64,000 bases of DNA, taken from NCBI RefSeq assembly GCF_018294505.1, contig NC_057796.1:270140982-270204981 (forward strand), read 5' to 3'. Below the pieces are notes generated by a model, which saw only the letters and a list, made by a program, of their open reading frames with translations, made no database searches and was not told the origin of the DNA. The DNA comes from Triticum aestivum (Eukaryota; Streptophyta; Magnoliopsida; Poales; Poaceae). The position numbers were made by a program, and so were the translations under genes. Within the stretch, counting starts at the first letter, position 1. Every line of letters begins with the position of its first letter. Shown in pieces: positions 56,203 through 64,000 of the stretch.

Positions 56203-57840
56203 ATGGAAAGTAATCCTCTGAGGGGCTTGTTCGGGGTATCTTCACCCCGACCAGTAGAGCAAAGAGTTGCTCCTCAACCTACTGAACCTACTCAAAATGA
56301 AAATGTCCACTTTGAAATTCCTTCGGGTATGTTAGAAAAACTGCTAGCTAATCCTTTTGCAAGAGATGGAACAAAGCATCCTGATGAGCACCTAATATAT
56401 GTGGATGAAGTTTGTGGATTATTTAAGCTTGCAGGTATACCCGGTGATTTTATTAAGAAGAAGATCTTCCCTTTATCTTTGAAGGGAGATGCATTGACAT
56501 GGTATAGGCTATGTGATGATACGGGGTCATGGAACTACAAACGATTGAAATTGGAATTTCATCAGAAGTTTTATCCTATGCATCATGTTCATCGTGATCG
56601 CAATTATATATATAATTTTTGGCCTCGCAAAGGAGAAAGCATCGCTCAAGCTTGGGGGAGGCTTAAATCAATGTTATATTCATGCCCCAATCATGAGCTC
56701 TCAAGAGAAATGATTATTCAAAAATTTTATGCTCGGCTTTCTGATAACAATCGCACCATGCTCGATACTTCTTGTGCTGGCTCTTTTATGATGAAGACTA
56801 TTGAATTCAAATGGGATTTATTGGATAGAATTAAACGCAACTCTGAAGATTGGGATCTCGACGAAGGTAAGGAGTCAGGTATGACACCTAAGTTTGATTG
56901 TGTTAAATCTTTTATGGATACCGATGTTTTCCGTAAATTTAGCACTAAATATGGACTTGACTCTGAGATAGTAGCTTCTTTCTGTGAATCTTTTGCTACT
57001 TATGTTGATCTCCCCAAGGAGAAGTGGTTTAAATATCATCCTCCCATAGAAGTAAAAGTAGTTGCACCTGTTAAAGTTGAAGAAAAGACTGTCACTTATA
57101 ATGATCCTATTGTTCCTACTTCTTATGTTGAGAAACCACCTTTCCCTGTTAGAATAAAGGATCATGCTAAAGCTTCAACTGTGGTCCGTAAAAGCAATAT
57201 TAGAACTTATACACCTCCTGAGCAAATTAAAGTTGAACCTAATATTGCTATTGTTAAAGATCTCTTGTCTGATAATATTGATGGGCATGTTATTCATTTC
57301 TGTGATGAAACTGCTAGAATTGCCAAACCTTGTGCTAAAGATAAACATAGACCTGTGGTAGGCATGCCTGTTATTTCTGTTAAAATAGGAGATCATTGTT
57401 ATCATGGCTTATGTGATATGGGTGCTAGTGCTAGTGCAATGCCTTTTGACTTATACAAAGAAATTATGCATGATATTGCACCTGCTGAGTTAGAAGATAT
57501 TGATGTCACAATTAAACTTGCCAATAGAGATACTATTTCACCAATGGGAATTGTTAGAGATGTTGAAGTCTTGTGTGGGAAAACTAAATATCCTGCTGAT
57601 TTTCTTGTTCTTGGTTTCCCACAAGATAGCTTTTGTCCCATTATATTTGGTAGACCCTTCTTGAACACCGTTAATGCTAAGATAGACTGCGAAAAGGATG
57701 TTGTTACTATTGGTCTAGGTGATATGTCTCATGAGTTTAATTTTTCTAAATTTCGTAGACAACATCGTGAAGAGGAATTACCTAGTAAGGTGAAATTATT
57801 GGTCTTGCTTCTATTGCCATACCTCCTAGTGATCCTTTAG
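56203..57840 (+). pseudogene. Element D gag and protease
   Basis: The ATG at 56203 (MESNPLRGLFGVSSPRP) opens 545 codons. The gag core has PLSLKGDALTWYRL, NYIYNFWPRKGESI, LDTSCAGSF and WFKYHPPIE. No classical CCHC zinc knuckle is visible, as is common in this group. A pepsin-type protease follows: VISVKIGDHCYHGLCDMGAS with catalytic Asp at 57415-57417 (the usual DTG/DLG reads DMG), then LGFPQDSFCPIIFGRPFL. Near 57795 the frame changes, and the ORF ends in a spurious Leu-rich tail at 57840. The true polyprotein continues in another frame from about 57849. This is the best-preserved gag of the family in the window. Confidence 0.9.
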
Positions 57841-60800
57841 AACAATATTTGCTAGACCATGAAAATGATATGTTTATGAATGAAAGAAGGGAAATAGATG
57901 AAGTATTCTTTAAACAGGAACCCATCCTGAAACACAATTTGCCTGTTGAAATCCTAGGGGATCCTCCTCCACCCAAGGGTGATCCCGTGTTTGAGCTTAA
58001 ACCGTTACCTGATACTCTTAAATATGCTTATCTTGATGAGAAAAAGATATATCCTGTTATTATTAGTGCTAACCTTTCAGAGCATGAAGAAGAGAGATTA
58101 TTGAAAACTCTGAAGAAGCACCGTGCTGCTATTGGATATACTCTTGATGATCTTAAGGGCATTAGTCCCACTCTATGTCAACATAAAATAAATTTGGAGG
58201 AAGATGCCAAACCAGTTCGTGATCATCAACGACGGCTGAATCCTAAGATGAAGGAAGTGGTAAGAAAAGAAATACTAAAGCTCCTTGAGGCAGGTATAAT
58301 TTATCCCGTTGCTGATAGTCAGTGGGTAAGTCATGTCCATTGTGTCCTTAAGAAGGGAGGTATCATCGTCGTTCCTAATGATAAAGATGAGTTGATCCCG
58401 CAAAGAATTATTACAGGTTATAGGATGGTAATTGATTTCCGTAAATTAAATAAGGCTACTAAAAAGATCATTACCCCTTACCATTTATCGATCAAATGCT
58501 AGAAAGATTATCCAAACATACACATTTTTGCTTTCTAGATGGTTATTCTGGTTTCTCTCAAATACCTGTGTCAGCCAATGATCAATCAAAGACTACTTTT
58601 ACTTGCCCTTTTGGTACTTTTGCTTATAGACGTATGCCTTTTGGTTTATGTAATGCACCTGCTACCTTTCAAAGATGCATGATGGCTATATTCTCTGACT
58701 TTTGTGAAAAAAATTGTGAGGTTTTCATGGACGATTTTTCCGTCAATGGATCCTCTTTTGATGATTGCTTGAGCAACCTTGATCGAGTTTTGCAGAGATG
58801 TGAAGAAACTAATCTTGTCCTGAATTGGGAAAAGTGCCACTTTATGGTTAATGAAGGTATTATCTTGGGGCATAAAGTTTCTGAAAGAGGTATTGAGGTT
58901 GATAAAGCCAAGGTTGATGCTATTGAAAAGATGCCATGTCCCAAGGACATCAAAGGTATAAGAAGTTTCCTTGGTCACGCCGGATTTTATAGGAGGTTCA
59001 TTAAGGACTTCTCAAAAATTTCTCAGCCTCTGACTAATTTATTACAAAAAATATACCATTTTTCTTCGATGATGATTGTGTAGAAGCATTTGAAATACTT
59101 AAGAAAGCATTGATTTCTGCACCTATCGTTCAGCCACCTGATTGGAATTTACCCTTTGAAATTATGTGTGATGCCAGTGATTATGCTGTAGGTGCTGTTC
59201 TAGGGCAAAGAGTTGATAAGAAATTAAATGTTATTCAATATGCTAGTAAGACTCTAGATAATGCTCAGAGAAATTATGCTACTACTGAAAAGGAATTCTT
59301 AGCAAACGTATTTGCTTGTGATAAGTTCAGACCTTATATTGTTGATTCTAAAGTAACCATTCACACGGATCATGCTGCTATTAAATATCTTATGGAAAAG
59401 AAGGATGCTAAACCTAGACTTATTAGATGGGTTCTCTTGCTACAAGAATTTGATTTGCATATTGTTGATAGAAAGGGAGCTGAGAACCCCGTTGCAGACA
59501 ACTTGTCTAGGTTAGAAAATGTTCTTGATGTCCCACTACCTATTGATGATAGCTTTCCGGATGAACAATTAAATGTCATAAATGCTTCTCGTACTGCTCC
59601 ACGGTATGCTGATTATGCTAATTATATTGTTGCTAAATTTATACCACCTAGTTTCACATACCAGCAAAAGAAAAAGTTTTTCTATGATTTGAGACATTAC
59701 TTTTGGGATGACCCACATCTTTATAAAGGAGTAGATGGTGTTATTAGACGTTGTGTACCTGAGCATGAACAGGAACAGATCCTACGCAAGTGTCACTCCG
59801 AGGCTTATGGAGGACACCACGCTGGAGATAGAACTGCACATAAGGTATTGCAATCCGGTTTTTATTGGCCTACTCTCTTCAAGGATGCACGTAAGTTTGT
59901 CTTATCTTGTGATGAATGTCAAAGAATTGGTAATATTAGTAGACGTCAAGAAATGCCTATGAACTATTCACTTGTTATTGAACCATTTGATGTTTGGGGC
60001 TTTGATTATATGGGACCTTTTCCTGCCTCTAATGGTTACACACATATTTTAGTTGCTGTTGATTACGTTACTAAGTGGGTAGAAGCTATTCCAACTAGTA
60101 GTGCTGATCATAACACTTCTATTAAGATGCTCAAAGAAGTTATTTTCCCGAGGTTTGGAGTCCCTAGATATTTAATGACTGATGGTGGTTCACATTTTAT
60201 TCATGGTGCTTTCCGTAAAATTCTTGCTAAATATGATGTTAATCATAGAATTGCATCTCCCTATCACCCGCAGTCTAGTGGTCAAGTATAATTGAGTAAT
60301 AGAGAGCTCAAATTAATTTTGCAAAAGACTGTTAATAGATCTAGAAAGAACTGGTCCAAGAAACTTGATGATGCATTATGGGCCTATAGAACTGCATATA
60401 AAAATCCTATGGGTATGTCTTCGTATAAAATGGTTTATGGAAAAGCATCTCACTTACCTCTCGAACTAGAACATAAGGCATATTGGGCTATTAAAGAGCT
60501 CAATTATGATTTCAAACTTGCCGGTGAGAAGAGGTTATTTGATATTAGCTCACTTGATGAATGGAGAACCCAAGCCTATGAAAATGCCAAGTTGTTTAAA
60601 GAAAGAGTTAAAAGATGGCATGACAAAAGAATACAAAAGCGTGAGTTTAATGTAGGTGATTATGTATTGCTATACAACTCTCGTTTAAGATTTTTTGCAG
60701 GAAAACTTCTCTCTAAATGGGAAGGTCCTTACGTTATCGAGGAGGTCTATCATTCCGGTGCCATAAAAATCAACAACTTCGAAGGCACAAATCCGAAGGT

Positions 60801-60936
60801 GGTGAACGGTCAAAGAATCAAACACTATATCTCAGGTAATCCCATAAATGTTGAAACAAATGTTATTGAAATCGTAACCCCGGAGGAATACATAAGGGAC
60901 ACTTTCCGGAACGTTTCAGACTCCAAAAAGGAATAG
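57841..60936 (+). pseudogene. Element D pol: RT, RNase H, integrase
   Basis: RT spans about 57990-59050 with FMDD at 58724-58735. RNase H is at about 59140-59470 ([23 protein letters not shown]). The integrase has an HHCC zinc region (about 59770-59930: [20 protein letters not shown]) and a catalytic core with Asp 60004-60006 and Asp 60181-60183. The codon 35 residues later, where the catalytic Glu belongs, is TAA (60289-60291). The C-terminal part runs on in the same frame to 60936. Frame changes lie near 57800, 58470 and 59060. Otherwise well preserved. Confidence 0.92.
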
Positions 60937-61262
60937 GTATGTGGTACGGTAAGTAAACCGACTTCAAAACAGTTCTAATGACATTTTTTCTCCATTTTGG
61001 AATATTTAGAAAAAATAGAAAAATAAGAAGCAGTCCAGGAAGGACACGAGGCCTCCACGAGGGTGGAGGGCGCGCCCTACTCCCCTGGGCGCGCCCCCTG
61101 CCTCGTGGGCACCTCGTGTGCTCTCCGGACTCCGTTTTCTTGCACGATACATATTTTGGTCGGTAAAAATTCATTATATAATGTCCCGAAGGTTTTGACT
61201 CCTGTCACGCAAATATCCTCTGTTCTTGTTTCGAGCTGTTTTTCTGACAGATCTAGATCATC
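60937..61262 (+). other. Element D spacer after integrase with a GC-rich hairpin
   Basis: Non-coding. At 61045-61116 is an extended imperfect inverted repeat: cacgagg..ccacgagg on one side and cctcgtgg..cctcgtg on the other. They enclose GGGCGCGCCC (61068-61077) and GGGCGCGCCC (61087-61096). The stretch resembles the LTR segment near 54850-54930. Confidence 0.75.
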
Positions 61263-61775
61263 ATGACGTCTCCAAGTGCCCCCAAGGACAAGTTCTTCGA
61301 GAAGGTCATCAATCCCTACCTCGCGGAGGTGCTGCAACACCCTCAAACCATTTAGACGCATGAGGGGGTGTTGCACATCCGCGATGTTAAGGGACCACGG
61401 AGGATCGGAAGCGTGGAGACAAGGCTTGAAGCAATGGAGCAGCAAGTTTTCAAGTGCCAAGAGATGGTGGAGCGTGGACTTGATTCCAATCACATAATGA
61501 TCACGGAGTTCACCAACAACCACAAGCTGGATGCCAAGGACATTGGGGAGGCCATCTTCAAGCTCCACGAGAAAATCGAGCACCTCCAAGCCCAAATTTA
61601 TGACCTGCAAAACCAAAACTGTGAGTATGAATATAGATTCAAGAGGATGAGTTTGGCTGCAGATTTAAGGATCCCGGAGACTCGATCATCCTTCTATGAT
61701 GGTGAGCCTATGCCTTGGAAGACGGACGACAAGCCTACATCATCAACAATCCCTTCACCAGCAAAGGAGACATAA
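61263..61775 (+). pseudogene. Element D post-pol ORF, coiled-coil protein of unknown function
   Basis: The ATG at 61263 (MTSPSAPKDKFFEKVINPYL) is interrupted by one in-frame TAG at 61353-61355. The frame then stays open to 61775, about 170 residues. The centre is helical and heptad-rich (LEAMEQQVFKCQEM, LHEKIEHLQAQIYDLQNQ). It is collinear with the ORF at 22741-22221 in C, with the same motif LHIRDV after the start region. No signal peptide or transmembrane segment is seen. Confidence 0.7.
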
Positions 61776-63328
61776 TCACATGGGTATGGGCACTCCCCTT
61801 GGCAACTGCCAAGCTTGGGGGAGATGCCCCGGTATCGTATCACAACCACATCTCCCTTCTTTACCGGTTTTCTTAGTTCGATCCTTTTAGTAGTATCTTA
61901 ATCTAGTAGAATAAAAGTTTTGGTATGATCTAGTTTTGAGTTTTGCTTTATGATCCCTCTTTGTAATCGAGTCCGTGAGCTATATAATAAAGATTAGTGT
62001 TGAGTCAAGGGCTTGATTATTTTGCCATGATCTTGAGTGAATAAAAGAAAAGAAAAAAGAATAAAAAGGAAACAAAGAGATCATATTGATCTTATTGAGA
62101 GTAATGACTTCACATAGAAAGACTATGATGATTAAAAATTGTTGAGAGTTGACAAACATAGCTTTGGTCATTGTTGCAATTAATAGGAAGTAATAAAGAA
62201 AGAGAGGTTTCACATATAAATATACTATCTTGGACATCTTTTATGATTGGGAGCACTCATTAAAATATGACATGCTAAAGAGTTGATGTTGGACAAGGAA
62301 GACAATGTAATGGGTTATGTTTTCTTATATCTGAGATAAAGTATATTGTCATCGATCATCCAACATGTTGAGCTTGCCTTTCCCCCTCATGCTAGCCAAA
62401 TTCTTTGCACCAGTAGAGATACTACCTGTGCTTCCAAAAACCCTTAAACCAGTTTTGCCATGAGAGTCCACCATATCTACCTATGGATTGAGTAAGATCC
62501 TTCAAGTAAGTTGTCATCGGTGCAAGCAATAAAAATTGCTCTCTAAATATGTATGATTGATTGGTGTGGAGGAAATAAGCTTTATACGATCTTGTGAAGT
62601 GGAAGAAATAAAAGCGACGGACTGCATAATAAAGGTACATATCACAAGTGGCAATATAAAGTGACGTTCTTTCGCATTAAGATTTTGTGCATCCAACCCT
62701 GAAAGCGCATGGCAACCTCTGCTTCCCTCTGCGAAGGGCCTATCTTTTATTATTATCTTCTACCTTATGAAAAGAGTCATGGTGATCTTCACCTTTCCTT
62801 TTTATATTTTATCCTTTGGCAAGCACAGTGTGTTGGAAAGATCCTGATAGATATATCTAATTGGATGTGGGTTAGCATGAACTATTATGGTTGACATTAC
62901 CCTTGAGGTAAAAGGTTGGGAGGCGAAACTATAAGCCCCTATCTTTCTCTGTGTCTGATTAAAACTCCGTAACCACAAATATTGCGTGAGTGTTAGCAAT
63001 TATGAAAGACTAAATGATAGTTGAGTATGTGGACTTGCTAGAAGGCTCTGACATAGACTCTTTCTGATGTTATGATAAATTGCAATTGCTTCAATGACTG
63101 GGATTATAGTTTGTCAGTTCTCAATAAAGTTTCTAATTCATACTTTGCATTGTGAATAGATTATTACTTGAGCATAAGAGATCATATGACAATATCCATA
63201 TATGTTGCTGTTATGAGAATAATCATGATGCCCTCATGTCCGTATTTTATTTTATCGACACCTCTACCTCTAAACATGTGGACATATTTATCGTTATCGA
63301 CTTCCGCTTGAGGACAAGCGAGGTCTAA
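61776..63328 (+). other. Element D 3' non-coding region
   Basis: AT-rich, no supported ORF. It aligns in short blocks with the minus-strand regions 21957-22220 and 9426-10743 of C. Confidence 0.8.
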
Positions 63329-63340
63329 GCTTGGGGGAGT
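63329..63340 (+). other. Element D polypurine tract
   Basis: agcttgggggagt directly precedes the TGATACG start of the 3' LTR. It is the same as the tract at 9414-9425 (minus) in C. Confidence 0.85.
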
Positions 63341-64000
63341 TGATACGTCCATTTTGCATCATGCTTTTATATCGATATTTATTGCATTATGGGTTGTTAT
63401 TACACATTATGTCACAATACTTATGCCTATTCTCTCTTATTTTACAAGGTTTACATAAGGAAGGAGAATGCTGGCAGCTGGAATTCTGGGCTGGAAAAGG
63501 AGCAAATATTAGAGACCTATTCTGCACAACTCCAAAAGTCCTGAAACTCCACGAAAGTTATTTTTGGAAATAATAAAAAATACTGAGCGGAAGAAATACG
63601 TCAGGGGAGCCTCCACCTGTCCACGAGGGTGGGGGCGCGCCCTACCCCCTGGGCGCCCCCCCCTGCCTCGTGGGCCCCCTGTTGGCCCTCCGGTGTGCAT
63701 CTTCTGCTATACGAGACTCCGCCGCCACGAGGCAGAACCTTGGCGGAACCAATCTAGGGCTCCGGCAGAGCTGTTCTGCCGGGGACACTTCCCTCCGGGA
63801 AGGGGAAATCATCGCCATCGTCATCACCAACGCTCCTCTCATCGGGAGAGGGCAATCTCCATCAACATCTTCACCAGCACCATCTCCTCTCAAACCCTAG
63901 TTCATCTCTTGTATCCAATTCTTGTCTCACAGTCTGCGATTGGTACCTGTAGGTTGCTAGTAGTGTTGATTACTCCTTGTAGTTGATGCTAGTTGGTTTA
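63341..64000 (+). repeat. Element D 3' LTR, first 660 bp
   Basis: TGATACGTCCATTTTG at 63341, running off the window. Collinear with 54577 onward, apart from a 44-bp deletion at 63710/63711 (54947-54990 in the 5' LTR) and scattered substitutions. Confidence 0.93.

Larger units (their letters stand above)
54577..64000 (+). mobile_element. Element D: Athila-type Ty3/gypsy retrotransposon, 3' LTR cut by window end
   Basis: 5' LTR 54577-56096, tRNA-Asp PBS, gag-protease, RT-RNase H, integrase, post-pol coiled-coil ORF, polypurine tract, and the first 660 bp of the 3' LTR. It is inserted in the 5' LTR of C. It belongs to the same family as C/E but a different LTR subfamily. The first 220 bp of its two LTRs differ at about six places by eye, so it is younger than C. 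gag-pol still carries three frame changes and one stop. Confidence 0.93.

Noticed and set aside
1..64000. A bacterial-type defence or other prokaryotic system
   Set aside because: All coding content belongs to plant LTR retrotransposons; introns, tRNA-Asp and initiator tRNA-Met PBSs and LTR structure show a plant nuclear genome.

Overview
The window reads as a Triticeae (wheat/Aegilops/barley-type) intergenic block made almost entirely of nested LTR retrotransposons. The evidence is direct: gag/pol domains on both strands, paired LTRs with TG...CA ends, primer-binding sites matching plant tRNA-Asp and initiator tRNA-Met, polypurine tracts and one clean 5-bp target-site duplication. I found no intact host gene, rRNA, tRNA or CRISPR array. 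About 300 bp (6073-6376) is not assignable to any element. Family names (Angela/WIS/BARE, Sabrina/WHAM-like, Maximus/SIRE-like, Tat-lineage) are recalled from family features and were not checked against a repeat library.

Layout, letters used throughout. A (1-6072, +): copia element, 5' LTR outside the window, dead gag-pol, 3' LTR. Unassigned GC-rich DNA 6073-6376. E and C (6377 to at least 54576, -): two Athila-type gypsy units in tandem that share one LTR (7895-9413); E is cut down to gag-protease, C is full length but split. B (10744-21956, +): a complete Tat-type gypsy inserted in the 3' non-coding part of C; it has a second RNase H and an antisense B3-like ORF. H (27841-54232, -): a copia-type SIRE/Maximus-like element with initiator-Met PBS inserted in gag of C with TSD GTAGC; it has gag but no pol, and carries a separate gene-like unit with its own TATA box and 5'-UTR intron. 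G (34204-41387, +) and F (42585-51785, -) are both inserted in gag of H. G is a non-autonomous element with one orphan ORF; F is a pol-less Tat-like gypsy that carries a six-exon gene on its opposite strand. D (54577 to past 64000, +): an Athila-type gypsy inserted in the 5' LTR of C.

Relative order of insertion from the nesting: E/C first, then B, H and D into C, then F and G into H. A lies in the flank of E. All protein-coding parts carry frameshifts or stops, so none of these elements looks autonomous now.

The parts most worth a second look are not the standard gag-pol genes. They are the passenger or antisense genes in B, F and H; the clustered TCGGT-N3-ACCGA palindromes in H; the three-LTR tandem E-C; and the 1.6-kb gag duplication flanking G, whose junction has 3-bp microhomology.
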